NCBI GenBank assembly: GCA_045631205.1
Contig: JAZQUI010000028.1
Location: 142,586-206,585, forward strand
Origin: HGM04593 sp045631205
GTDB lineage: Bacteria > Bacteroidota > Bacteroidia > Bacteroidales > Bacteroidaceae
Direction: 5' to 3'
DNA length: 64,000 bases
Within the stretch, counting starts at the first letter, position 1. Every line of letters starts with the position of its first letter. Under the pieces are notes generated by a model that was given only the letters and a program-made list of their open reading frames with translations, was not told where the DNA came from and searched no databases. Made by a program: the position numbers and the translations under genes. Shown piece after piece: positions 16,355 through 24,602 of this stretch.

Positions 16355-18820
16355 ATGAATATTTCCTACAATTGGCTAAAAGAGTATGTCGCTTGCGACC
16401 TTGCTCCCGAAGAAGTTTCAGCAGCCCTCACCTCTATTGGTTTGGAGACCGACGGCGTTGAAGAGGTACAGACTATAAAAGGCGGTCTCGAAGGACTGGT
16501 GATTGGTGAGGTTCTCACTTGTATCGACCACCCCGACAGCGATCACCTTCACATAACAACAGTGAACCTTGGCGATGGCAACCCCACACAAATCGTCTGT
16601 GGTGCGCCCAATGTGGCTGCCGGCCAGAAAGTGGTTGTGGCAACAATCGGTACAAAGCTTTACGATGGTGAAGAGTGCTTTACTATAAAGAAAGGCAAAA
16701 TTCGCGGCGTGGAGTCTTTCGGTATGATATGTGCTGAGGATGAGATTGGTGTTGGTACAAGCCACGATGGTATCATAGTTCTCCCTGCCGATGCAGTTCC
16801 CGGAACACCCGCGAAAGAGTATTATAACATAAAGAGCGATTACCTTATAGGTGTGGATATTACTCCTAACCGCGCCGACGCTTGCTCGCACTATGGTGTT
16901 GCCCGCGACCTTTATGCTTACCTCACACAGAATAAGGGTACAAGCTCAATCACACGTTCTTCGTGCGATGGTTTCAAGGTCGATGACAACTCACTGCCCA
17001 TAGAGATTGAAGTTGAGAATACCGAGGCTTGTATGCGTTATGCCGGTGTAAGCATAAAAGGTGTAACCGTAAAGGAGAGCCCCGAATGGTTGAAGAACAA
17101 ACTTCAAATCATTGGTTTGCGCCCCATAAATAACATTGTGGATATTACAAACTACATTCTCCACGCTTACGGTCAGCCTATGCACTGCTTCGATGCCGAC
17201 AAAATCAAGGGCGGTAAAGTGGTAGTGCGCACCTTCCCCGAGGGCACTCCCTTTGTTACACTCGACGGTGTTGAGCGCAAACTCTCGGAGCGCGACCTTA
17301 TGATATGCAACGCCGAGGAGCCTATGTGTATTGCCGGTGTATTCGGTGGTCTTGAATCGGGTACTACCGAGGAGACTAAAAACGTATTCCTTGAGAGTGC
17401 TTACTTCCATCCCACTTGGATAAGAAAGACTGCTCGCCGTCACGGCTTGCAGACTGATGCTTCGTTCCGTTACGAGCGTGGTACCGACCCCAACAATGTA
17501 ATCTATGCCCTCAAACAGGCTGCTATGCTCATTAAGGAGCTTGCCGGCGGAACAATATCTATGGAGATTAAGGATGTTTATCCCACACCCGTAGAGGATT
17601 TCAAAGTGGAACTTGAGTACAGCTATGTAAACAACCTTATAGGTGCAAACCTCTCGCCCGAAACCATAAAGAGCATCGTTGCTTCATTGGAGATGAAGAT
17701 TACCGCTGAGACAGAGAACGGAATAACTCTTATGGTTCCTCCTTATCGCGTGGATGTTCAGCGTCCCTGCGATGTCGTTGAGGATATTCTTCGCATCTAT
17801 GGCTACAACAATATTGCCATCGATACCACACTTCACTCATCAATCATCACCAAGGGTGCCGAGGATAAATCGCACAAATTGCAGAACCTTGTTTCGGAGC
17901 AGTTGGTGGGTTGCGGCTTTAACGAGATTATGAACAACTCGCTCACAGCTGCTGCTTATTACGATGGTCTTGAAACCTACAAGAGCGAGAATCTTGTTCG
18001 TTTGATGAACCCCCTGAGCAACGACCTTAACGTGTTGCGTCAGACATTGCTTTTTGGTGGTCTCGAAAGCTTGCAGCGCAATATCAGCCGCAAATATACC
18101 GACTTGAGCTTCTTTGAGTTCGGTAACAGCTACCGTTTTGATGCCGACAAACGTACCGAGGAAAAAATACTCAGCCCTTACAGCGAGAGCTATCACCTCT
18201 GCTTGTGGCAGACAGGTAACAATGTAGCATCTTCGTGGATGGAGCAGGGACGCGCCCTCACCGTTTACGACCTTAAAGCACAGGTTGAGCACATCTTTGA
18301 CCGTCTTGGTTTCAAACCCGCTATGCGCGTGCTTTCTACATTCAGCGACGATGTCTTTGCTGCGGGCTTGCAGGTTCAGGCTGCTAATAACAAAAAGGTT
18401 GTGGCGCAGCTTGGTATCCTTCGCAAGAAGATAACCAAACGCTTTGATATCGATAGCGAGGTTCTTTATGCCGACATTAACTGGACAGAACTTATGAAGG
18501 CAGTGAAGAATGCAAAGATTGGTTATGCCGAGATAAGCAAATATCCTGCTGTTAAACGCGACCTTGCTCTCTTGATAGACAAGTCGGTTACATTTGCCCA
18601 GATAGAACAGGTTGCTCGCGAGACCGAGAAGAAACTGCTTAAGGCGGTTACTCTCTTCGATGTTTACGAGGGTAAAAACCTTGAGGAGGGCAAGAAGAGC
18701 TATGCTGTCAGCTTCATTCTTCAGGATGACACTCAAACTCTTAACGACAAAGTGATAGACAAAACTATGGCACGTTTGATGGATAACTTCCAGAAACGCC
18801 TTGGTGCAATACAACGATAA
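16355..18820 (+). CDS. pheT: Phenylalanine--tRNA ligase, beta subunit
   Basis: Works with PheS to charge tRNA-Phe. The protein has 821 residues in the usual order: N-terminal domain (MNISYNWLKEYV), a tRNA-binding OB domain at about 40-150 (GLVIGEVLTCIDHPDSDHL), the B3/B4 editing domain, the B5 domain, a catalytic-like core, and the C-terminal anticodon-binding FDX-ACB domain (AEISKYPAVKRDLALLID). I chose the ATG at 16355 over one at 16307 because the family begins MKISYNWL. PheS is not in this window. YebC follows after 31 bases, probably in one transcript. Confidence 0.96.
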   Translation: MNISYNWLKEYVACDLAPEEVSAALTSIGLETDGVEEVQTIKGGLEGLVIGEVLTCIDHPDSDHLHITTVNLGDGNPTQIVCGAPNVAAGQKVVVATIGTKLYDGEECFTIKKGKIRGVESFGMICAEDEIGVGTSHDGIIVLPADAVPGTPAKEYYNIKSDYLIGVDITPNRADACSHYGVARDLYAYLTQNKGTSSITRSSCDGFKVDDNSLPIEIEVENTEACMRYAGVSIKGVTVKESPEWLKNKLQIIGLRPINNIVDITNYILHAYGQPMHCFDADKIKGGKVVVRTFPEGTPFVTLDGVERKLSERDLMICNAEEPMCIAGVFGGLESGTTEETKNVFLESAYFHPTWIRKTARRHGLQTDASFRYERGTDPNNVIYALKQAAMLIKELAGGTISMEIKDVYPTPVEDFKVELEYSYVNNLIGANLSPETIKSIVASLEMKITAETENGITLMVPPYRVDVQRPCDVVEDILRIYGYNNIAIDTTLHSSIITKGAEDKSHKLQNLVSEQLVGCGFNEIMNNSLTAAAYYDGLETYKSENLVRLMNPLSNDLNVLRQTLLFGGLESLQRNISRKYTDLSFFEFGNSYRFDADKRTEEKILSPYSESYHLCLWQTGNNVASSWMEQGRALTVYDLKAQVEHIFDRLGFKPAMRVLSTFSDDVFAAGLQVQAANNKKVVAQLGILRKKITKRFDIDSEVLYADINWTELMKAVKNAKIGYAEISKYPAVKRDLALLIDKSVTFAQIEQVARETEKKLLKAVTLFDVYEGKNLEEGKKSYAVSFILQDDTQTLNDKVIDKTMARLMDNFQKRLGAIQR

Positions 18821-18851
18821 ATAATAATAACTTTAAAATAAAACAGATACT

Positions 18852-19577
18852 ATGGGAAGAGCTTTTGAATACCGTAAAGCTGCGAAACTTAAAAGATGGG
18901 GTAATATGGCTCGCGTATTTACCCGTGTGGGCAAACAGATTGCAATTGCTGTGAAGGCAGGTGGTCCCGACCCCGATACAAACTCACATCTTCGTGCTAT
19001 CATCGCCAATGCAAAGCGCGAGAACATGCCAAAGGATAATATTGAGCGCGCAATCAAGAACGCGATGGGTAAGGACCAGAAAGATTATAAGGAGGTTCCT
19101 TACGAGGGTTATGGCCCATTCGGTATTGCTATCTTCGTTGATGCTGCAACAGATAATACAACACGTACAGTAGCCAATGTACGCGCAGTTTTCAACAAGT
19201 TCGGTGGTACACTTGGAACACAGGGTAGCCTTGACTTCATGTTTACACAGAAGAGTGTGTTTACATTTACAAAGAAGGATGACCTCGATATGGATGAACT
19301 GATTCTTGAGCTTATCGACTTCGGTGTAGAGGATGAGTACGATGAGGAGGAGAACGAAATCACTATCTACGGCGATCCAAAGTCATTCGGTGCAATCCAG
19401 AAGGTACTCGAGGAGAAGGGCTTTGAGATTACAGGTAGCGAGTTTACACGTATTCCTAACGACCTGAAGGACGTTACCGAGGAGCAGCGTGCTACAATCG
19501 ACAAGATTGTTGAGCGCCTCGAAGAGGACGATGACGTTCAGAACGTATATACAAATATGAAGCCATTGGAAGAGTAA
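18852..19577 (+). CDS. YebC/PmpR family protein
   Basis: A protein of 241 residues of the YebC family: the start MGRAFEYRKAAKLKRWGNMA, then the conserved NMPKDNIERAIKNA and YEGYGPFGIAIFVDAATDN segments. Members were first described as transcription regulators; several are now linked to relief of ribosome stalling at proline-rich motifs. The N-terminal phrase differs slightly from the usual MAGHSKWxNIK, as is common for the second YebC type of Bacteroidota. It lies 31 bases after pheT and ends at the hairpin 19601-19627. Confidence 0.9.
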   Translation: MGRAFEYRKAAKLKRWGNMARVFTRVGKQIAIAVKAGGPDPDTNSHLRAIIANAKRENMPKDNIERAIKNAMGKDQKDYKEVPYEGYGPFGIAIFVDAATDNTTRTVANVRAVFNKFGGTLGTQGSLDFMFTQKSVFTFTKKDDLDMDELILELIDFGVEDEYDEEENEITIYGDPKSFGAIQKVLEEKGFEITGSEFTRIPNDLKDVTEEQRATIDKIVERLEEDDDVQNVYTNMKPLEE

Positions 19578-19600
19578 TCAAATCTTTTATTATAAGAACA

Positions 19601-19633
19601 ACGACGGACAAGTATCTTGTCCGTCGTTTGTTT
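19601..19633. terminator. Bidirectional terminator
   Basis: ACGACGGACAAG (19601-19612) pairs perfectly with CTTGTCCGTCGT (19616-19627) around the loop TAT, followed by T-rich sequence. It lies between the convergent yebC and DUF4251 genes. Confidence 0.75.
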
Positions 19634-19636
19634 TGT

Positions 19637-19867
19637 TCAAGGTACAAACCCGGGAGGTCCTTGAGGTCGCGGTGGCATTGGTGGTCTTGGCCTGGGACGT
19701 CCAAAAGCGGGAGGGCCTCCGAAAGGTGGTCTTGCTACGGGTGGCGCTCCGAACATAGGTGGACGTGGCCGGGGTGGTGGGGCAACTACCACCGGCGGGG
19801 GTGGAGCAATTGTCACAGCGTGCGGAGCAAACCAGGCATAAACACTGCCGTTGAAGGAGTTCCTGTT
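19637..19867 (-). pseudogene. Cut-off proline-rich C-terminal tail of the DUF4251 gene
   Basis: Beyond the TGA at 19868-19870 the same reading frame stays open for 76 codons to a second TGA at 19637-19639. It reads NRNSFNGSVYAWF followed by a Pro/Gly/Arg-rich tail (APPPPVVVAPPPRPRPP and similar). A low-complexity but clearly coding tail in exactly the same frame implies that one codon became TGA. TGA is an ordinary stop elsewhere in this window (trpS, pepP), so readthrough as an amino acid is unlikely. A sequencing error is possible. Confidence 0.6.
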
Positions 19868-20473
19868 TCAGTAGCCGGGGGTTCCTTCGAACACCCCGGC
19901 AGTACTATAAGGATAAATGGTTCCTGTCATAGTCATATTTCTCCCGCTGAAGTTAGGGCTTACATAAGCTGTTGCGCTGTTGCCGCCGGCATCGAGCGTT
20001 ATGTGAACGGTTGCCGATATATAAGGCCCTTGTATGCCGTATGTGTAATAAACATTACCGGCATTGTCTCTGCTTATCTCGGCACCGGTTATGCCGCCTT
20101 CAAGCGTTACTCCTCCAAGTCCGTTAGGCGAATATATGTTGCTGTTGTCAAACGCAGTCTGTACAATGCCCTTTCCTTCGTCTATCGATACAAAATTCGT
20201 ACTTGGTGTTACATATTCCGTATAACCATTGTTAAATGTGATGCTTTGCGCCTCCAAAGCCCATGAGCCATTCTGCAACGCTTGTACTGCCTGTACGAAG
20301 TTTATGGAGTCTTCCATGGCTTCTCTGGCCTCCCTTTCGGCTCTTTTCTTTAACCTTTCGGCTCTCCACGCAGCTTCGCGTTCCTTGCGTGTCATCTTTT
20401 TACTCTCTTGCGCGTTGGAAGACAAGCACCATCCAACCGCTATTAAAAATAATAGCAAAAACAACTTTTTCAT
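19868..20473 (-). CDS. DUF4251 secreted protein, ended early by an in-frame TGA
   Basis: A protein of 201 residues: signal peptide (MKKLFLLLFLIAVGWCLSSNAQ), a charged helix (KKMTRKEREAAWRAERLKKRAEREAREA in part), then a DUF4251 beta domain with the landmarks TNFVSIDEGKGIVQTAF, GGVTLEGGITGAEIS and GPYISATVHITLD. Function of DUF4251 is unknown; members are periplasmic or outer-membrane-associated proteins of Bacteroidota. The frame is interrupted by TGA after EGTPGY, and the remainder continues in frame (see 19637-19867). The domain itself looks nearly complete, so the short form may still fold. Confidence 0.75.
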   Translation of the reverse strand: MKKLFLLLFLIAVGWCLSSNAQESKKMTRKEREAAWRAERLKKRAEREAREAMEDSINFVQAVQALQNGSWALEAQSITFNNGYTEYVTPSTNFVSIDEGKGIVQTAFDNSNIYSPNGLGGVTLEGGITGAEISRDNAGNVYYTYGIQGPYISATVHITLDAGGNSATAYVSPNFSGRNMTMTGTIYPYSTAGVFEGTPGY

Positions 20474-20710
20474 AACTCTCTATATTTTATGAACACGACA
20501 ATAAAACAAACGGCGTGGAACAGAGACTCGCAAAAAATATATAATAAAATATAAACGACCTTCCGGCCCGGTTGGCGGGGATATTCTGGTGCTGCAAAAA
20601 TGTTCTTTATTGCAGAGTGAGAAAAAAACGTATAATTTGTCTTTTTTCTTGCTTAAGATATTTTGTTTATATAAATTTGCTTATCTTTACGAAGAAACAT
20701 TTAAAATAGG

Positions 20711-21706
20711 GTGAAAAAGGTGGCTCTGACATATTTTGTATTGCTTCTTCTCTTTGTTTCGTGTACACCGGGTAACAAAGAGACGGCTGATGTTCCCGTT
20801 CAGAAGGTAGCCATCGATACAATGAATATTACCAGCCCCTATATCATTTACGACAAATCTGCAAATCTCTATTATATGACAGGCGACGGCGGTGCTATGT
20901 GGCATAGCCGTGATATGCAGGTGTGGGAAGGGCCTTTCGATATCCTTCAACACAGTGAAGAGTCGTGGATGGGAGCAACCCCCAAGGTTCTTTCACCTGA
21001 AATTCATAAATACAAGGACAAATATTATTATATGGCCACATTCACCTCGGCCAATGCTCTTTCGAGTGAAGAGGAGAGTGGTACTGCTCGCCGCACTTCG
21101 TGCGAGGTATTTGTTGGTGACAAAATCACCGGGCCTTATAAACACATATCGCAAGGTGCCCCCTTGCTTAGCCTTGAAGAGACATCGGAACATCCCACTT
21201 TCTGCACCGACGAGTATAATGTAGGTTACCTTATCTACAATCGCAACTGGGCCGATAAAGGTGATGCCACAGTGCAGATTATACGCCTCGGTCGTAAACT
21301 GGATACACGTGTAGGAGAACCGTATATTATGTTCCGCGCATCGCAGAACCCGTGGGCGAGCGATTGCCGGGGATATGCGTCACCTTACCTTGTCTCGCCT
21401 TTCTTCTTTGAAACACTCAGCGGGCAACTTGGCATTTTGTTTACATCGGTTGAGGGTGGTGAAAAGGCGATAGGTGTGGCTTATTCCGAAACCGGCCATC
21501 TCGATGGTCCCTGGATTATTGAGCCACAGCCTTTGTTGGTTGGCAATGTGAGCAATGCAATGCTTTTTAAAGATTACGACGGCAAGCAACTTATGGCTTA
21601 CCAAAAAGATACAGTTATCGACGGGAAACCATTGTCTCAACCGCGTTTTATGAGAGTAGATACACAGTTTGACAAACTAAAACTTAAAGGACACTATAAA
21701 TTTTAA
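20711..21706 (+). CDS. Glycoside hydrolase family 43-like lipoprotein
   Basis: A protein of 331 residues beginning with GTG at 20711; it gives the lipoprotein signal MKKVALTYFVLLLLFVSCTPG with lipobox Cys18. The mature part looks like a five-bladed beta-propeller of GH43 type: SPYIIYDKSANLYYMTG, then KYKDKYYYMATFTS, SEHPTFCTDEYN and GYASPYLVSPFFF. GH43 enzymes cut arabinose or xylose linkages. In most GH43 the first blade has Asp in a (D)PYI context; here it is SPYI, so activity is uncertain. nagB starts five bases after its stop, suggesting a link to amino-sugar or glycan use. Confidence 0.68.
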   Translation: MKKVALTYFVLLLLFVSCTPGNKETADVPVQKVAIDTMNITSPYIIYDKSANLYYMTGDGGAMWHSRDMQVWEGPFDILQHSEESWMGATPKVLSPEIHKYKDKYYYMATFTSANALSSEEESGTARRTSCEVFVGDKITGPYKHISQGAPLLSLEETSEHPTFCTDEYNVGYLIYNRNWADKGDATVQIIRLGRKLDTRVGEPYIMFRASQNPWASDCRGYASPYLVSPFFFETLSGQLGILFTSVEGGEKAIGVAYSETGHLDGPWIIEPQPLLVGNVSNAMLFKDYDGKQLMAYQKDTVIDGKPLSQPRFMRVDTQFDKLKLKGHYKF

Positions 21707-21711
21707 GAATT

Positions 21712-22524
21712 ATGCGTTTAATTATTGAACCCAACTATCAGCAACTTTCATGCTGGGCTGCATCTTATGTAGCAAAGAAAATCAACGAGTTTAAACCCAC
21801 AGAGGAGAGACCTTTCGTACTTGGTCTTCCCACCGGCGGTACTCCCCTCGGTACTTACAGAGAGCTTATCAACCTTTATAACAAAGGTCTTGTAAGCTTC
21901 AAGAATGTGGTTACATTCAACATGGACGAGTATGTAGGTCTTCCCGAGGAGCACCCCGAGAGCTACCACTCATTTATGTGGAACAACTTCTTCAGTCACG
22001 TTGACGTGAAGAAAGAGAATGTGAACATCCTCAACGGTAATGCCGAGAACCTTGTTGCAGAGTGCGCTCGCTACGAGGAGAAAATCAAATCTTACGGTGG
22101 TATCGACCTCTTCCTTGGTGGTATCGGTCCCGACGGTCACATTGCTTTCAACGAGCCCGGTTCTTCACTTGCATCACGCACACGTATCAAGACTTTGACA
22201 ACTGATACTATCATTGCAAACTCTCGTTTCTTTGACAACGATATCAACAAAGTTCCCAAGACTGCGGTTACAGTGGGTGTTGGTACTGTTATGGATGCAA
22301 AAGAGGTACTTATCCTCGTTAACGGTCACAACAAGGCACAAGCTCTCTATCATGCAGTTGAGGGTAACATCACAGAGATGTGGACTATCAGCGTCCTTCA
22401 GATGCACCCCCGCGGCATAATCGTTTGCGACGATGCTGCAACTGCTGAACTTAAAGTAGGTACTGTAAACTACTTCAAAGATATCGAGCGTGAGAATCTC
22501 GATCCTGCATCAAACCTTAAATAA
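21712..22524 (+). CDS. nagB: Glucosamine-6-phosphate deaminase
   Basis: Converts glucosamine-6-phosphate to fructose-6-phosphate and ammonia, feeding amino sugars into glycolysis. The protein has 270 residues with the family motifs LGLPTGGTPLGTY, NMDEYVGL (catalytic Asp), and GIGPDGHIAFNEPGSS (catalytic His). Length matches the E. coli type. It is five bases downstream of the GH43-like lipoprotein gene, so the two are almost certainly co-transcribed. A perfect palindromic terminator follows at 22551-22578. Confidence 0.95.
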   Translation: MRLIIEPNYQQLSCWAASYVAKKINEFKPTEERPFVLGLPTGGTPLGTYRELINLYNKGLVSFKNVVTFNMDEYVGLPEEHPESYHSFMWNNFFSHVDVKKENVNILNGNAENLVAECARYEEKIKSYGGIDLFLGGIGPDGHIAFNEPGSSLASRTRIKTLTTDTIIANSRFFDNDINKVPKTAVTVGVGTVMDAKEVLILVNGHNKAQALYHAVEGNITEMWTISVLQMHPRGIIVCDDAATAELKVGTVNYFKDIERENLDPASNLK

Positions 22525-22550
22525 TTAAAGTTTAATGCTTATTTAAAAAC

Positions 22551-22578
22551 ACAGCCCCGCCAAGCTTGGCGGGGCTGT
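22551..22578. terminator. Bidirectional terminator (perfect palindrome)
   Basis: ACAGCCCCGCCAAG (22551-22564) is followed directly by its complement to 22578, then TTGTTTG; upstream is A-rich. It serves nagB on the plus strand and the PI-PLC-like gene on the minus strand. Confidence 0.8.
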
Positions 22579-22591
22579 TGTTTGTATATTT

Positions 22592-23185
22592 CTAAATGTC
22601 GTAAAAGTCGAGCATAAGATATTTCGAGGTACATTCGGCACGATACTCTGCATTGTGGAGTCTTGCGTGACGCAACGGCAACGGCAGTCGGTCGATAAGG
22701 CTTTTTCCAAATGCTTTCCCCCATGCCGCGCTCCAATAGTGCTCTCGCTTGTCAATCTTTGAGCGCGATTTATGAGGGTATTCGTCACTGCCCTCAATCC
22801 ACGCCGAAAGCATTACGAAATGCGGTACACAATAATAATCCTTGATATCCTTTACAAGTTTCAAGAAGAGTTCACGCTCTTGCCCGCAAAAGAAATTCTT
22901 GTTCAGGTAGAGCTGGAAGTAAATAGGCTCTTTTTTTCTTGCGGCTGCACGCATAATTCCAAGTGCTTCAAAAAGCTTCTCTTCATATATGCATAACCCG
23001 TGGCTGAAGTGCCACTCGCCCTTGTAGTATGTCACTTGCAGGTTGAAAAGTTTTATACCATCTTTAACCTGCTCGGCAATGCTCTTTCGCTGGCAACGGC
23101 TTGTAAGGTCAAGTATGCTTGCGAATGGCCTTTGCCACCATATAAGACGGCCGCCTGTGCCGCTGTTGTGTGTTCCTTGTATCAT
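22592..23185 (-). CDS. PI-PLC-like phosphodiesterase family protein
   Basis: A protein of 197 residues starting at ATG 23185 (MIQGTHNSGTGG). The opening GTHNS with its His, followed by SIAEQVKDGIKLF and a later SHGLC, matches the layout of the X domain of phosphatidylinositol-specific phospholipase C. There is no signal peptide. The strand that usually reads (L/F)D(I/L)R reads LFNLQV here, so the catalytic Asp and Arg are missing and it may act on another substrate or be inactive. The ATG overlaps the TGA of the glycosyltransferase gene as ATGA, so translation is coupled. An upstream ATG at 23224 lies inside that gene and is less likely. Confidence 0.6.
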   Translation of the reverse strand: MIQGTHNSGTGGRLIWWQRPFASILDLTSRCQRKSIAEQVKDGIKLFNLQVTYYKGEWHFSHGLCIYEEKLFEALGIMRAAARKKEPIYFQLYLNKNFFCGQERELFLKLVKDIKDYYCVPHFVMLSAWIEGSDEYPHKSRSKIDKREHYWSAAWGKAFGKSLIDRLPLPLRHARLHNAEYRAECTSKYLMLDFYDI

Positions 23186-24036
23186 TTTAATCTTCTTATA
23201 ATTGCGGTTGTGAAATCTATCCATTCTTTCTGGTAAGGAGCAATCATCTCCATTGTAGGGTTCAATTCCTTGATTTTTTGTATCTGTTGGGCATATCCCA
23301 CGCTCAGAGGTATCCTCTTTATAAACTCCTTGTCGTGCTTTTCAAAGAAATTTATAATATCCTCGGCACACAAGGCGCGAAAAAGCGCGTATTCAAACGA
23401 TGATGCTTTGTGTGTAAGGCTCTCATTATGCATTCTATAGCTGTAACCTGTGTTATCGACATACACTACCTTGTTGGCAAAGTATAGTTGTGGAATTATT
23501 GTTGGGGTATCTTCTATAAATCTTCGTTCGCAGTAAGGTACCAGCTCGTGAAGTTTGCGATGTATGAGTTTGTTGTTCATAAAGACAACCTTCTCGCCCC
23601 AGAAACGTGCGACTTTATCTATTCCCTCACAGGTGCAATTGCCATACGATGTTGCTTCCCACGCACCGTTTTCGCGTACAATCTTAATGCCGCCACTCAC
23701 AATATCGGCACCGGTTTCAATGGCTTTTTTGTGGAGAGTAGTCACAAAATCACTTTCCAGCCAATCGTCGCCGTCGAGTAGAAGAATGTATTCGCCACGT
23801 GCGGCATTGATGCCTTTTCTTCGTGAAGCGCCGGCACCGATGTTTGTTGAGTTTCTTATCACGCGGCAACGCTGGTCTTTTTTAGCAATCTGCTCAATGA
23901 TGGCTGCAGTGTTGTCGGTGGAGCAATCTTCTACAACAATGCATTCAATATCGTCAATCTCCTGTGAGAGACAACTTCTTAATGCCTGTTCAATAAAGCG
24001 TTCCACATTATATGCTGTTACAACAATGCTAACCAT
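23182..24036 (-). CDS. Glycosyltransferase family 2 protein
   Basis: A protein of 284 residues with a GT-A fold: MVSIVVTAYNVERFIEQALRS at the N-terminus, IVVEDCSTDNTA, GAGASRRKGINAARGEYILLLDGDDWLE with the DxD-type metal site (DGDD), and a C-terminal acceptor domain. It would transfer a sugar from a nucleotide sugar to a surface polysaccharide or lipid. I start at ATG 24036; an earlier in-frame ATG at 24087 gives a poor N-terminus. It sits between a small repeat protein (4 bases upstream) and the PI-PLC-like gene (ATGA overlap), forming a tight three-gene operon. Confidence 0.9.
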   Translation of the reverse strand: MVSIVVTAYNVERFIEQALRSCLSQEIDDIECIVVEDCSTDNTAAIIEQIAKKDQRCRVIRNSTNIGAGASRRKGINAARGEYILLLDGDDWLESDFVTTLHKKAIETGADIVSGGIKIVRENGAWEATSYGNCTCEGIDKVARFWGEKVVFMNNKLIHRKLHELVPYCERRFIEDTPTIIPQLYFANKVVYVDNTGYSYRMHNESLTHKASSFEYALFRALCAEDIINFFEKHDKEFIKRIPLSVGYAQQIQKIKELNPTMEMIAPYQKEWIDFTTAIIRRLK

Positions 24037-24040
24037 AATT

Positions 24041-24370
24041 TTAATTGAATTGTACGCCAAGGGAAATAAGATAACTCTTGAATGCAACCGGCTCTATCAC
24101 AAAACCGTTCTCGTTTATGGCGATGCCGCAATCGCATCCATTGTTGCCTGCAACCTGTGCCGTGCCAAAGCAAACAGCAAGTTTTCCATTCTCGTCATCG
24201 CACAAAACTCCTGTGCCAAGGTTTATGGCAACCTTTCCATTCTCGTCGAAAAAGATACCACTTCCCAAATCAATATTTACAACTCCGTTCTCAGCACTTA
24301 ATGCTGTGCCCAGTTGTGGCACAATGTCGTACTCGTTTTCGTTTACTTTTATTTTGTTTATCTCTGCCAT
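24041..24370 (-). CDS. Small repeat protein, phage tail-fibre-like
   Basis: A protein of 109 residues starting at ATG 24370 (MAEINKIKVNENEYDIVPQ). From about residue 20 it is built of a 15-17-residue unit, roughly (L/F)G(T/S)(G/A)hhx-DENGKVAI: LGTALSAENGVVNI, LGSGIFFDENGKVAI, LGTGVLCDDENGKLAV, then a partial copy with NGCDCG. The opening INKIKVNxxEYDI and LGTG repeats are reminiscent of tail-fibre or baseplate proteins of Bacteroides phages, but no other phage gene is near. It heads the operon with the glycosyltransferase and the PI-PLC-like gene. Function unknown; three or four Cys lie in the last repeats. Confidence 0.62.
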   Translation of the reverse strand: MAEINKIKVNENEYDIVPQLGTALSAENGVVNIDLGSGIFFDENGKVAINLGTGVLCDDENGKLAVCFGTAQVAGNNGCDCGIAINENGFVIEPVAFKSYLISLGVQFN

Positions 24371-24542
24371 AATATTGTTTTTTTGTTTTCTTTTCAAAAG
24401 TACTGTGCGGAACAGGGCATAAGGTTGCCGAATTGCCACTTATGCAAATAATATAGGTAAAACAACAACTTGCTGATGTCGCTATGCGATAAACTTTTTT
24501 GTGATGAAACGGTTATAAATATTTAAAATAAAAACACTAAAA

Positions 24543-24573
24543 TTTGATTTTATCTATAAATTCAATAAATTTG
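24543..24573 (+). promoter_or_regulatory. Promoter of the lplA-gcv operon
   Basis: TTTG (24543-24546), 19 bases, then TAAATTTG (24566-24573): full match to the -33/-7 consensus, 29 bases before the lplA ATG. Confidence 0.7.
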
Positions 24574-24602
24574 TAACCATAGACACTGTTCATCATTCAA
24601 CG

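Noticed and set aside
17840..18814. 324-codon minus-strand frame opposite pheT
   Set aside because: It lies entirely antisense to a full-length, well-conserved PheT and has no recognisable protein sequence. Other long antisense frames (for example 25566-26465 opposite gcvT and 2649-3344 opposite ispE) fail for the same reason.
19628..20266. 212-codon plus-strand frame over the DUF4251 gene
   Set aside because: The minus strand carries a signal peptide, a DUF4251 domain and a Pro-rich tail; the plus frame is their shadow.
24440..24602. Possible glycine riboswitch before the lplA-gcv operon
   Set aside because: The leader after the promoter is about 25 bases, too short for a glycine aptamer, and no conserved motif is present.
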